Assembly: GCF_048544455.1 (NCBI RefSeq)
Contig: NC_133538.1
Coordinates: forward strand, 145,201,922-145,265,921
Direction: 5' to 3'
DNA: 64,000 nucleotides
Source of the DNA: Silene latifolia
Taxonomy: Eukaryota > Streptophyta > Magnoliopsida > Caryophyllales > Caryophyllaceae
Made by a program: the position numbers and the translations under genes. This document shows positions 21,059-32,480 of this stretch, one piece after another. The notes under the pieces were generated by a model that searched no databases, had not been told where the DNA came from, and saw only the letters and a program-made list of their open reading frames with translations. The first letter of the stretch is position 1. Each line of letters starts with the position of its first letter.

Positions 21059-22773
21059 ATGCTGGTGACCTCCCCGTTTTCGGCTGGTTTGGGGAGGTCG
21101 GATTTTGTGAGTTATTTTCCTTTCCCTTTTCGCTTGCTTTTACTTTTTATGTTTTTATTCTCCCATTTTTCTGCTGGTGATTTGCTGTTGAGCACAATGG
21201 GGACATTGTGCGTTTTGGTTTGGGGAGGGTATTTGCATATGCCTTTTGTTTTGCATCTGCATTTGTTTTTTATTGCATTCCAGTCACATGTTTAGTGCAT
21301 TTCTGTTTGCATTTGTTTTTATTTTCACCATTCAAAAAAAAACAAAGAAAAAATTGAAAAAATTCATAAAAACCAAAAATATCACGTTTACTTTTGCATA
21401 TAGTTGAGTCGGATTGGAGTTATTAATGATGATTTTGCTCTATTAGTCAAATATGCCATTCCTTGCCTTTTCATAGCTGCTTAGCAAGAATTAAAAGTGA
21501 TCTCTCAAATTTTGTTATGGAATCCATTTCGGGCAATTAGACTTGACTCATTACTTTTGGCAAACTACTTATACCTTCTGAGATATAGAGCCTATAACTG
21601 GTGACATTTATGACCGGTTAATTTAGGATTGAGAGTAGTTACTCCCTTCATTTCATGTTTTGCACGTGTATGAGTTTTGATTGCTTATTGCCTATACGCA
21701 TTGGGTTGTGGTCGGTATTGCATGTTTAGAGAGCTATTGCATCCTCCCCTTTCTCTTTTTGCCCCATTAACTCCACTATAAGCCAAAATTGCCAGTTGCC
21801 CTCAACTACATCCCATACTTAGCCTACCATTGTGCCAAGCTAGGAAGTAGTAGAGGAAATTATTGTTTTAAGCTGTTTTGGTTCGCTCTTGTAATGTTGG
21901 AGCGGGTATTTTTGAGGAGTGAAGGAATTAATTCGGCTGAAAACAGGAAGAAAGGAAAAATTGAGAAAAATGAAAAAAAAAAAAGATGAGTTGTTTACCT
22001 GGGCAGAATGCTTTGGTGTGTGCAGGGTGGTCGATCGACTGCCATCATTGGTCGATCGACCACCAGTTCAGATTTTATGCAAAAAAAAAAAAAAAAAAAG
22101 AAAAAAAGAAAAAAAAAAGTCTTGAAAATAATAAGAACTCGGTTGAAATAAGAACACGCCTCATGTGCTTACCTCATGATTTGGAGGCGTTTGTTTGCGT
22201 TTTGTGTTGCCTAGTCAATAAAGGCATGGCCTTTTTGTTGAGTTGGAAGAACGGGATTCGGTTTCTGATGGTTCGTTAGGTACTAGCTTGGCTCTTACCT
22301 TCACTTTCCCATAATTGTTTTGCCCCTTCTTTCCCACTTAGCCTCACATATCCAAATTTTGCAATAGTTCGGCATGTGATAGTCCTTGACGGTGGTTATG
22401 CGTATGTACGGTAAATAGAATCATTATTCATGCTAGTCAAGCATACATGTTTTGTCGGTCGCAGTCTAGGTGAGAGACTATACTTTTATTCCCTCTCTTT
22501 TACATATTATCTTACCATTTGCTTTGCTAAGAAAAGAGTGATCCGGGAGAGTCCGATTGTATGAGTCTTGCAAGGTCGAACGCCCGACTTAATTCTATGA
22601 TATGCATAAATTTGTTCACTTGATTTAAGCTTTGCAGTGGGTGACTTTGGGCATTAAATGGTTTGGCATTGACTTGTAGTTAGCTCTGAAATGTACTCCG
22701 TTCCATTTAGTTTTTTTTATATACGGGTCATAGTGCTTGCTTGGGGACAAGCAAGGTTTGGTTTGGGGAGATT
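21059..22773 (+). other. 3' noncoding region and PPT of C
   Basis: About 1.7 kb without coding. It contains A-rich runs (21335-21365; 22080-22117), two TCGATCGAC words (22028-22062) and, at the end, the polypurine tract TTTGGTTTGGGGAGATT (about 22757-22773) directly before the 3' LTR. Confidence 0.7.
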
Positions 22774-24042
22774 TGATACGTGCATATTCTATACACTTTA
22801 TCTTTGGCTTTAGCATGTATTTCTATGCATAATTGGTAGCTTAAGGCTGCTATTTCTCTCGAAACGGTTTACTTTGCATTTTCTATGATTTATTGTAGGA
22901 ATGCACGGAAGTGGGCTAAATCAAGCCAAATTCGTCCTCCGGAATCAAGTTCAAGGAAGCCAAGAAGAAGGAGAGTCGCATTTACTCACCTTGGGATGCG
23001 TGCAAGGAGTGAAGAGTTGATTGGAAGCAACAAGGAGCCATTGCTCAAGCATTTTCGGATCGATCGACAATGCTTTTGGTCGATCGACCATCGAGAGCTC
23101 AGGAAGCTCTTTTCGCATACTCGTCGATCGACCACTCGCGGCTGTCGATCGACACGATTTCGAATCGATAGTTATTTCTCCGTGTTAGACTTTCAAAAGC
23201 CCAACTTGTAATTAACTTTGGGTATCTTTTTATCAGTAGAACGCAGGAACTTTTAGGTTATGCTTTCATTCTAGAAAAAACTTAGTTTTCAGATCTAGCT
23301 GGAGACGGAAACCTTGGATTCGAATGCTTTGTTCTTGATATTCAATTAGTAAGCTTTTATGCAATTCTTCCTCTTTCTTATTTTTTCTTTGTTATTTTGA
23401 TTCTTGTTTCATCAATTAATTTCAGCAATTGAATTTCTCCCCTTTGTTCTAGTTAGATTCCATCATGTTGAATTTGTTCTTATTTATTAATTTCGCAATT
23501 AGTGTAGTTATGATTATGTGTAGGTAATTCCTTTGATTGGGAATAAGTGAGCCATGGTGTGAAATTAGGATTGTTGTGTAGCATGAGTTCTTCCGTATTG
23601 GTCTTGTTATCTTTTGATAGATCCCTTTGCTAGATTGAAAGATTGGTAATTTGATTTATCGTTAGATTTAGAATTTCTCTTGAGTGAAAGCTTTGATAAA
23701 TTCTAGGGAATTATTAGACCGTGAGGTTATTTGAGCTTTGATCGAAAGACTAGCTTATTTTCCCTGAGACCGTATTATGAGACCTCTGTTTGCTTGTGAC
23801 TTTGTTATTTGCCATGGTGAACCGAAATTCCCGATCCTCTTTTTATCTTGTTAAGAATATTCATTTTAGCAATTAGCCAGTTAATCAATCAATTTCAAAA
23901 CCCCCAATTAATTGTTACTTTATAGACTGAAAAATAGCAAACAAAATCAACCTTGTCTCCCTGTGGTTCGACCCTTACTATCACTAGCTATAGTTTTAGT
24001 TTGGAATTATAAATTTAATTTTGGTACTAAACGACGGTATCA
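22774..24042 (+). repeat. 3' LTR of element C
   Basis: 1269 bp, TG...CA, with the four words at about 23060-23150. It is followed by the AGAAT duplication (24043-24047). Confidence 0.95.
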
Positions 24043-25236
24043 AGAATCACTTGCATTAGGATGTATATGTGTTAGTTTTATCATGGCATGTAGTTGCATG
24101 TTAGAAAATTTTGCGAAACCGTCTACTTGGGAAGCTTGACAAGTGTATATAGGCCCTAGTAGATGCGTTTTCTTCTTAAGACTTTGCTTTTTAGAATACT
24201 TGTAAAACACCCTATGATGTGTCATGCTAGTATCCTTTGACCCATGGATTAAGGCCTAGTCAAGAGTACCTTGTAGTGTGATAACTCCTTGGCTACCGTT
24301 TATTCGAAGGTGACCCTTGAAACTATGCATCCATCATCCATGTTCTACCACATTTTTGTCATCAAAGGGAATGGGCACAAAAAGAAATTTATTTGAGTTC
24401 AATGAAATGAAAAGTAAAAGAAAGTTTGCAAAATGCATCAAATGAAAAGAGGAGCAAAAATAGACTCCTAAAGCTTCAAATATAAGGCACCCTCACTACA
24501 TATGGGGTGACTTTGAAAATGTTCAAAAAGAAATGCAAAAGTTGAAAGTTGTCAAGTTTTGAAAAGCCAAAAATCAAAAGAAATGGCAAAAGAAAGTGTT
24601 CTCAAATGTCAAATGCCACAAGAAATTGGGAGAAAAAACAAAACCAAAAACAAACTCCCAAAATGAAACTCAAATATCTATTGATCCCTTTATCCATCGT
24701 ATCCATTTTTGTGCATGGTAGAGAGGGGACGACCCTTCTTCTTGTCTAGGCAAGAGGGGGAATTTCACGATCCTCCAGTGTTTCTAACACCATAGGGAGT
24801 CTACTCTTGACAAAAGCATTTAACGATTGAGGACAAAGGTACCCTAGCTTGACACAATTTGGAGGTGATTTATTGGTATCCTTCTAGGCTTAGTAGTTTG
24901 AAGAACTTGCATCTATGAAGGAGTGTGTACCCCTGAATTGCTTCCCTTATAGATATTTTCCGCCACTTAGATGAGGAAAGTGGCTATTCTTTTGTAGATG
25001 CATCCATTACTTGATTTTATGTCCTTAATGTTTGAATGTGTCACCATTTTGGCAAGACCCACCTTGCCTTGCAAGAAGGCATCCTACCTCATGGTTGTCT
25101 TGTTGTGAGTTGAAGAGGCGGAGTGAGACCCGCTAATTGTCTTATATCGGCTATGCTATTAGGTTAGTTTAAATAAAGGTCCTAGTCTTTGTCACCTCTT
25201 TACTCGGGACGAGCAAAGGTTCGGTTTGGGAATATT
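24043..25236 (+). other. 3' noncoding region of B, right of C, with PPT
   Basis: Remaining B sequence. The A-rich stretch 24360-24680 has no coding capacity I can recognise. The polypurine tract GGTTCGGTTTGGGAATATT (about 25218-25236) abuts the 3' LTR. Confidence 0.7.
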
Positions 25237-27018
25237 TGATGTGACCATAATTAGAGCATATTTAGCCCCCGAATTAGCCTTGTTCCCATGCTTTTTAGTG
25301 CATATTTGGGTCATTTATTGTCTTTAGTCCTTTGTTTTGCATATTCTTTGAGGTTTTCTTTCCTTGGTAGGAAAGGAGTGCAAACCTTGCATTTTCATGG
25401 CAAAATGAAGCTAAATTGATTGAATTCAATGACCAAGCATCAAAGAGAAGACAAGATTATAAGGCCTTTGTACATACTATAGTAGATGGGCAATGATGAG
25501 AAAAGATCCTTGCATCCCCGAGGAAATCCTCAAGGATTTTATGAAGGGAAAGGAAGAAAAGATGAAAGGAAGAAGCTGTAAGACAATCCGAGCGGATTGC
25601 CCACAATCCGCCTGTCCATGAGGTGCAATCCGAGCGTCTTCCCCAGCTGGAAGCCCGTCCAGAAACACCACAATCCGCCCGTCCACCCCTCGAATCCGCT
25701 CGTCCAAAACTCCCACAATCCTCCCGTCCCGTGCCCCGGACGCTCGGATTGTGTGTCAGCTATTTCATCTTCTACTTGTTTTATGTAGGATGCGCATATT
25801 TTTCTAAGACCGGCAAAAAGGAGACCGGAATCTCCCTTGAGACCGGCGATTCCTCAAGGACTTAATCGTCATTTAAGCCCTTAGTAAACCCTAATTTATG
25901 TAACTAATCCCCACTATAAATACCCCATTAGGCTAATTAGATTATCATGTTCTTCTTAGCAATCTCTAGTGTAGTTTATATCAATCAAATCTCTCTTTAA
26001 TCTTGTAATCAACATTTAATCAAGTTTTAATACAAATTTTATTTATTTCCTTAATCTCTCTTTGGTTCATCTTTCATTTTGGGTAATTGAAAATTATCTG
26101 GGTTATTATTGGGAGATTGACAACTTTCCAATCAATCATCAAGTACTTCTATTATTCTTTGCTTTATTATTGGAATCATTAGTAGGTATAATTCTCTTAG
26201 TTCCTTTTTAATTATTGTTAATTATCTTCATTTATTCATCATGTTTTACTTTGTTGGTGTGATTGACAACCTTGCTAGCATGTTCAACATGATAATGAGT
26301 GAGTAGTTTCCTTATCTAGGGTTAATGGGTAATTAGGGGAAACCAACATGGGGGATGATTCATACTTAAATTAATATGTTTTCATAGTTTATTTGCTTGC
26401 TTGTTGTGATCTCAACTTATGCACATGTTATGTTTGATGAAATGCGAGCCTATGAATCCTTGCATTTTTTACCCATCACCTATCTTTTCAATGAGACTTG
26501 TAAGACATAAACCAACTCAAGTCTCATTAGACCATGCATATAGTTGAGTAGGGAAGATTAAGTCGACTTGTAGGTGTTGTACAATCTAATCGATTCGGCT
26601 TCGGGACCCAAACTTTCCCAGGATTGTAAGATATAAACCAACTCGATCCATCACAACAATAATTGCTTGCTTATAATTTGAGAATATGTTTGTATGATCA
26701 ATTCCCATGAATCCCATATGACCCCATGACACCCTAGTGCCTTTTATCAATTGTTTACACCCCTTTTTAATCATCTTGCTTGTTTACTTTTATTGCTATT
26801 TAGTTTAGTGATCTTCTACTTCAAACCCCAAATTGTGACACCCTTAGACACCACTAGTTGCAATTGAAAATCTCATCTCAATTCCCGTCCCTTGGGATCC
26901 GACCTTTACTTGCCTCTTTACTAATTGTAGAGTTGTTTGTGGAGTTATAAATTGTGTTTTGGTCTAGGCGCTCCTAATGACAAGTACCGAAAACTAAACC
27001 TCCAAGTGAGTTCGACCA
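25237..27018 (+). repeat. 3' LTR of element B
   Basis: 1782 bp with TG...CA ends, a TATA box at about 25915 and the AATCCGCTCGTC word array at about 25585-25752. The CTCGC duplication follows. Confidence 0.95.
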
Positions 27019-28811
27019 CTCGCCGAAAGAATGGACCTCCGAGATCACCGTCATACTCGCCGAGTCAGTGTACTCCAACATCTCTGAAAAAGCTGGGGGC
27101 TCGACTCCCGCCACCTCGATCTCCTACAAAACTCAAATGGTTCATTATTTGTTAATCATTCATCATTTATCAAGATTTATCAAAGACAAGTAAACGATAA
27201 ATATGCTTACCACAATCAGCCAGGTCAACCGCCCTCTCAGCCGCAGAAGGCTCCCTAAACATCGTCTGTGGAGGGTCGATAGGTACCATAAATGCGTCAC
27301 GAGAGCACTGCCGAGTCAAACGCTCACCCAAGTACCACACAGGCCCCATGGGTGTCATCAGCAGCAACCTACTCGAACTCCGGGGATGGAGAACCTCAGC
27401 CACAAAGGCGGGAGCCCCAGAGTAGCTCTCCCAACGCCTGGGCACCCACTAAAGTAAGTAGACGAGGGGTCATTCCTATGATCATTTGTAAATAAGGGAA
27501 AAATAAAGTGAAGATCAAAAGACACTTACGCTGTCTAACCCCAGGGCATTCATGCCCCTCCGAAAAACATCGTAAGAAGACCATTGGCTCTTCTGACGAC
27601 ACACTACCTAGTCCCTTATGACAGGGTACGCTCTCGGTATGTCCGCTGCCCTCGTGGGCGCAAAGCCAGGGAAGTAAGAGTACACCCACGCCTGCAGGCA
27701 AAGAAATAATTATTACAAATCATTTTCTACAAAAATGATCTTTCATATTTTTAAGAAAGGTTCATACCTCCAAGAGAAGTCCAGGACCGACAGTGGCAGG
27801 AGAAGTCTCCTTCTCCATCAGCCCGGACGAACCATGGCTCTTATTTAGTGCATGAGGACTGCAAAACTAGAAGTAATCCAGTCCCAGTGACCTAGGCTAC
27901 TCAAGTTAGAAAGAAACGGAAGAAGATTCGTCGATAGCCTCTCCCCTTGTCTCCGAGGTAAATCTAAGACAAGAACCACCACAACCACAAGCGGACCCTC
28001 TGCTCGGCTGTACAAGGTGGTAGAGGCTCCATGCGTCCATCCATCCTCACTCTCATCGGAACCCTGCAGCCGAAGTAGTCTCTGACGTAGGTACTCGGCA
28101 CCAAACCAGGAACCTAGGCCGCACCCGTAGCCAGGTTCCAGCCAACCAGACTCCTCGCCTCGGCCGAGTCTACTCTCATAGCCGCCGACGGCCACACTAA
28201 TGACTCAACTCCATACGGTAGACCCGAGATCATGTCGTAGTCCTCCAAGGTGACCTTGATCTCTCCAAAAGGCATTTGGAAAGTTGAGGTCGTGTCCCAG
28301 AACCGATCAAGAAAGGTTTGAATCAGGCTGAGGTTAGCCCGAATCTTTCTTTCCTTGATTTCCCTCCAGCCTTGTACCAAGGCACCAAAAGCTCCTCGCT
28401 CGATGATAGCCTTCTCCTCCTCCGATAGCTTCCCTAAGGCGTCCATCATCGTCGTATAATCAGAGAAGGACCTCATATTCCCATCCTCCTGCGTCAATTC
28501 AAAAGAAAGCTTTCTTGAGCATAAAGTGTGTAAGAAATAATGAAATAAGGGAATGACAAGCCGAAGGCTTACCATGCTCCTCGCCGTCCTATATGACAGG
28601 TGGCTCTCCGCCGCCCAAATGAGATGTCTACCATCCCATTTCTCAACCCACTCAGGCGCTCCTGCAAGCTGATGGCCACCTCGTCCTACATTGGCCCTCC
28701 GCGGGGCCTCCTCCTCTATATCTTCCTCCATCTCCTGGGTCGCTCCCGTAGTGGTGGAAGGGTCAAAGTCAGTGTCTGTGGGGTCTCTCCCCAACGTAGA
28801 AGGAATATCCT
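27019..28811 (-). pseudogene. Antisense plant mobile domain (PMD) gene of A, main part
   Basis: On the minus strand five exons can be traced with GT-AG borders: 28811-28573, 28488-27768, 27691-27530, 27448-27211 and 27123-27019 (the last is cut by element B and continues at 3593). The second exon holds the PMD core: FGALVQGWREIKERKIRANL, then FQMPFGEIKVTLEDYDMISG and LPYG, the signature of the plant aminotransferase-like mobile domain. Later exons give WVYSYFPGFAPTR and SYSGAPAFVAEVLHP, also in family order. In-frame TAG codons follow ..LATGAA and ..WWFLS, a frameshift precedes ERLSTNLLPFL, and another stop follows AYPVIRD, so it is decayed. An acceptor at 28811 suggests a further upstream exon. 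Confidence 0.8.
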
Positions 28812-29520
28812 CTGCAAAACTGAAGTAAACGAAGCAATGTCAAGCATTTTCAAGCGTTTCAAGCATTTCAAGAAACGGAATTTCTAGCCATCTTTGGCCA
28901 TATTTTCCGAGCCTGACCACACATGTGGTAGGTTAAGTCAAGATGATTCTAATTTCAAGCTTAGTTGCGGGATTAATTAAGTCGAAAATTCGGCAGCATT
29001 TCGCTACAATAGCAGTTATGCCATACAAAAGTATCCCGGAGGAGTTGTCACAAATTGAATATCTGGCATGATAGCAGGTAACCATTGCTCAGGGGTTCCA
29101 AAACATCAAGTTTCTTCAAAAATGGACTAGCATAGGGCCATTTTCGAAGGGTTTTACGGTTTAGCAGGAAACCGTCGCATTTCGCGCTCATATCCTTAAT
29201 ACTTGACGAAAATTCAAAAGGGATACATGGTTGTGTTCCTAACATGATCAATTACTCATTTCTAATGTCAATTTCATGAGACAAATCTATTTGGGATGAA
29301 AGCCCCAAATTTTCGAGTAAATGGGTGTATAAACCCTAATTTCCGACCCCAAATCAAAGCAAGTACAAGATACATACCTCGATTAGTCATGATTTATGGC
29401 GAGTTTTGATCAGATTTTGACGGAATTTAGTTAGAATTTGGTTGAGAAATGAAATAGGTTTGTGTTTTGAAATGAAAATGAACACGGCTTAAAGTCGAGT
29501 TTTACCCAGACAGGGGTGGG
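28812..29520. other. Noncoding DNA of element A upstream of the antisense gene
   Basis: It would contain the promoter and first exon of the antisense PMD gene. I see a CAAGCATTTCAAGCGTTTCAAGCATTTC-like short tandem stretch (about 28838-28870) and no clear ORF. Confidence 0.4.
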
Positions 29521-29522
29521 CT

Positions 29523-29590
29523 TGGGAGAAGACGCAGCACTTGCTGCGCCACTTCCAAGGGTCGCAACTTTTGCTGCGCCTTTTTCCCAG
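29523..29590 (+). repeat. Double-hairpin module, copy 2 (element A)
   Basis: Same layout as the block at 2893: GACGCAGCACTTGCTGCGCC, a short linker, then GTCGCAACTTTTGCTGCGCC, flanked by GGGAGAA and TTCCCAG. Confidence 0.82.
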
Positions 29591-29839
29591 CGAGTTTTCA
29601 GCCAAATTCGTTGAAATTCGTTATGAGTTCGTTATTTGTGGGCCCGAGCTTCATGCGCATCTTCCCCCAACATATGGCTCCTTTTTGGGTGTTCTCTTCG
29701 TCCGAATCGGCATTTTCTCTTCAGCAGATTACAGGCAACCACGACATTTTGGTTCCCTAGCGAGAATGCATGATCACTAAATACAGTTCATGAGCTTCTC
29801 CTTATTATCGGAATTTCGCTTGCGACGACCCGAGCGAAT

Positions 29840-29965
29840 CCTCAGTGGTGCCAAGGACGCGCCATTGTCAATCAAACGCCTTTATTTTCCTCAATGATGC
29901 CAAGGGTGTGTCATTGTCGATCTATTATTTTCTCCTCAGTGGTGCCAAGGGCGCGCCGTTGTCGA
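29840..29965 (+). repeat. Minisatellite of element A 3' noncoding region
   Basis: Three copies of a CCTCARTGRTGCCAAGG core with a following CGCCATTGTC-like part, starting at 29840, 29889 and 29934 (periods 49 and 45). Tandem repeats in the 3' noncoding region are typical of Tat/Ogre elements. Confidence 0.8.
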
Positions 29966-30269
29966 CTCAACATAAGATTCTTCCCCACGGAGTTTAATAT
30001 AAAATTCTCTGGAGAGCATGAGTACCTTCGAATCCTTCACTCAAAGGTGTCTCGGGTATGGTTTTTTGTTATGGCTGGCGAGCTTCCTTACGTAGTCTAA
30101 TGGACTTTAAACGACCCTCCTCGATAGTCGACAGACTCTAAAATATTCCCGACGACAGGTCCTTGGTTCAGACCCTTTGAGCCGCCTCGCGTCGCCATAG
30201 TCGTCAGGTTGTAATCTTCGATTGACCTGATGGCTATACTTTAACTTTCGCCTTGTCCAAGCCTCAGTC

Positions 30270-30282
30270 AAAGTGGGGGCTC
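30270..30282 (+). promoter_or_regulatory. Polypurine tract of element A
   Basis: AAAGTGGGGGCTC immediately before TGTAGATACC, the LTR start. This form of PPT is usual in the Tat lineage. Confidence 0.85.
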
Positions 30283-31140
30283 TGTAGATACCTCATTTCT
30301 ACACCTCCCGCCAACCACCTAGTGATGATTGGGCTGCATGTTTGATACGGGAAACGATTTATGACAGTCCGTAAGTTCATTGTGAAGTGATAGCTCAAAC
30401 ACTCGAGTCAACCCCTTGGTCGTCACCTATGCACCGATACAGTCGTTTTGACAGTAATTAGAGTTCATTTGGAGTCCGGGTCAAAAACAGCTTCATTTTC
30501 TAAAAAACGTTTAAATGCCGAGTCGGAATATTCTGGAATGTTCTAAAATTCTTTGGATATTTATTCCTATTAAGATTAATATTTTAGGTAAATATCTACC
30601 GTAATATTGTGTTTCATGGAATAAGGAAGTGTATATCTACCGAAATTCCATAATAAAACGCGTAATTCTTTCTTGCTGAGGAGTAAACCTCCGGGGAAAT
30701 GACGCAGCAGGTGTTGCGCCTCTTCAAAGGATCGCAGTAGCTGCTGCGCCTCTTCTCCAGCCCTCTTTTCGCCTTTTACAGAATATTTCCGTGATTTGTT
30801 TCCAAATCCGTGTCATTCCTAAACTCTTCCATATGTTTAGTATAAATAGAGGCCTCCGGCCTCCATATTTGGCACGCGAGTGTTCCGACCCTTCTCTCTC
30901 TCTCTTTGCATTTTAGACTACACTATTGCCTTTCGACGCCTACGTGCTTGATCAATCGACCACGTAAGCTCAAATCATTCTGAGTTCCAGTCACGTTGCA
31001 TAGACCGACCAATTTGACCAACTCCACGTTTAATCAACCTAATCAATCTACTAAATCCTCTAACGAGGGCACTTTCCACGCATATTCGAGTCGAGCAATC
31101 ACTAAAACGATAACTTTAGTCAATCTCGTTTCGTCAAACA
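30283..31140 (+). repeat. 3' LTR of element A (right end approximate)
   Basis: It begins TGTAGATACCTCATTTCTACACC. A TATA box (AGTATAAATAGAGG) is at about 30839-30852. The third double-hairpin module lies at 30692-30760, upstream of the TATA box. The end is placed near a TCAAACA string at about 31140; no second LTR is available to fix it. Confidence 0.72.
30692..30760 (+). repeat. Double-hairpin module, copy 3, in the LTR of A
   Basis: GACGCAGCAGGTGTTGCGCC, linker TCTTCAAAGGATCGCAG, then TAGCTGCTGCGCC, followed by TCTTCTCCAG. Located in U3, about 80 bp upstream of the TATA box. Confidence 0.82.
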
Positions 31141-31574
31141 TGTAAGTTTGAGGGTGTAAATCCCATTTTATTATTGTACTTTATTTTGTATATTCGAAGT
31201 TTTGAGCTTAGAAACCATCTTTTGCATATTTAAATCAATTAATAGGAACAATTACTACTAGATTAACACCATACAAACATGAATCTTTGAATTAAAAGAG
31301 TAGAAAATCTCTTATTTGGGGCAAATTTCTCAATTTATTACATTAAAAGTAAGAAGTTTTTGAAAATACATTACCTTAAGTCGGAAATTGATTAGAAAGA
31401 GCGAAGGCAAGAACAAATCCGAGAACAAAATTAGCACAAATCACCCAAGTTTGTGTTGAGAGAGAAAATTTTGAGAAGTTTGTGTGTAAAATAAGAGGGA
31501 TGGGGCGTGGAATAGAGTTAAAAGAAGGTTATAAAGTTTCCGGAAAAGTAGAGCTGAACCGCGATTATTTAGGG

Positions 31575-31745
31575 ACTCGGTCGAGTACTGGACCTACTCG
31601 GCCAAGTAGCCTCTACTCGGTCGAGTACGTGGTCTACTCGGTCGAGTACTCAGAATTGGGGTTTTAAGTCAGCTACAGACTCCTGAGTGCTTGGCCGAGT
31701 GCCTACATACTCAGTCGAGATTCTCGTACTCGGTCGAGTACACCT
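31575..31745. repeat. ACTCGGTCGAGTAC word array (D internal)
   Basis: About seven copies or near copies in 170 bases, for example ACTCGGTCGAGTACTGG, CTACTCGGTCGAGTACGTGG and ACTCAGTCGAGATTC. The same word occurs in the D LTR (33608-33648) and in LTR G (56707-56850). Confidence 0.88.
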
Positions 31746-32465
31746 GCACAGCAACGGTAATTGAAGATTTTATGAATAATTTCCCTACAAAACAACAAAC
31801 ATTGCTTAGAGTTTAACTTATTCGGAACTTGTCACACTTAGGCGCTACTTCTATCACACACTAGGAAACTTATCAACTACACACACCTCTACGACTTACT
31901 TGCACAACATATATCATATTCCACGTAATTCCTTCAACGGAAACTAATCATGTTACATGCACACATAACCTACTCAAGCTTTATTATATCACTAGCAATA
32001 TATAAGCAAGGTCATACGTATACAAGCATCTACTTCATTTATAGATATAATACTAGCTCAAGTCATTCATACATATCGTTACATGTTAAACCGTTAGTAT
32101 ATACCATCACTTCCTTTGTCATAATCAACCATACATAAAACTTTAAACCAACCACACAGCTCATACATAAGCACAAGCACACACCGTTACACCATCACTT
32201 GCATCCTAGCTATTTCAACCTTTGACACCAATCATAAAGTAACATTCAAGAAAACCACATATCACACATCCAACACACACATAACCCCATACGTTTACCC
32301 CACGCGAGGTTGTTGGCTTAAGCATGTTGGGGCCGGGATTTTGAGATGAGGTCGCCGTCTCACCCAAAACCGACATGAAAGGGCTCCCAACACACATGCA
32401 TCAGGTTCATTTTAAATTGACACCCTACATTCATTTGGTTCATTAGTTCAGATTTCAAAATCGTC

Positions 32466-32477
32466 GCTCTGATACCA
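32466..32477 (-). promoter_or_regulatory. Primer binding site of D (tRNA-iMet type)
   Basis: On the minus strand TGGTATCAGAGC lies three bases (AAG) after the LTR end, the classic initiator-Met primer site of plant LTR elements. Confidence 0.88.
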
Positions 32478-32480
32478 CTT

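Larger units (their letters stand above)
11882..24042 (+). mobile_element. Element C: Athila-type element nested in B
   Basis: A complete LTR-to-LTR element of 12161 bp. LTRs are 11882-13146 and 22774-24042, both starting TGATACGTGC and ending GGTATCA. The duplication AGAAT is at 11877-11881 and 24043-24047. The primer site is again of tRNA-Asp type. It carries gag, protease, RT, RNase H, integrase and an env-like ORF in the usual Athila order, but nearly every domain is frameshifted. Its family differs from B: unrelated LTR sequence and a different word (TCGATCGAC). Confidence 0.96.
3599..27018 (+). mobile_element. Element B: Athila-type Ty3/gypsy element lacking gag
   Basis: A complete LTR-to-LTR element inserted into an antisense exon of element A. 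The 5' LTR is 3599-5354 and the 3' LTR is 25237-27018; both start TGATGTGACC and end TTCGACCA. The 5-bp duplication CTCGC is present at 3594-3598 and 27019-27023. The primer site is of tRNA-Asp type, as in Athila. Order: LTR, PBS, acidic ORF, RT-RNase H-integrase, word-rich spacer, env-like ORF, 3' noncoding, PPT, LTR. Element C (11882-24042) sits in its 3' noncoding part. Without C, B is about 11.3 kb. No gag or aspartic protease is present, so B would need helper proteins. Confidence 0.95.
27019..31140 (+). mobile_element. Element A, right segment to its 3' LTR
   Basis: Element A continues after the B insertion: most of the antisense PMD gene, a noncoding region with a minisatellite, the PPT and the 3' LTR. 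The right border is only approximate because the 5' LTR is outside the window. Confidence 0.78.
31141..32480 (-). mobile_element. Leader/internal fragment of minus-strand element D
   Basis: Noncoding sequence next to the primer site of D. No gag or pol ORF. It holds a cluster of ACTCGGTCGAGTAC words (31575-31745). Element A probably inserted into D, which would place the rest of D outside the window; this is inferred. Confidence 0.5.
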
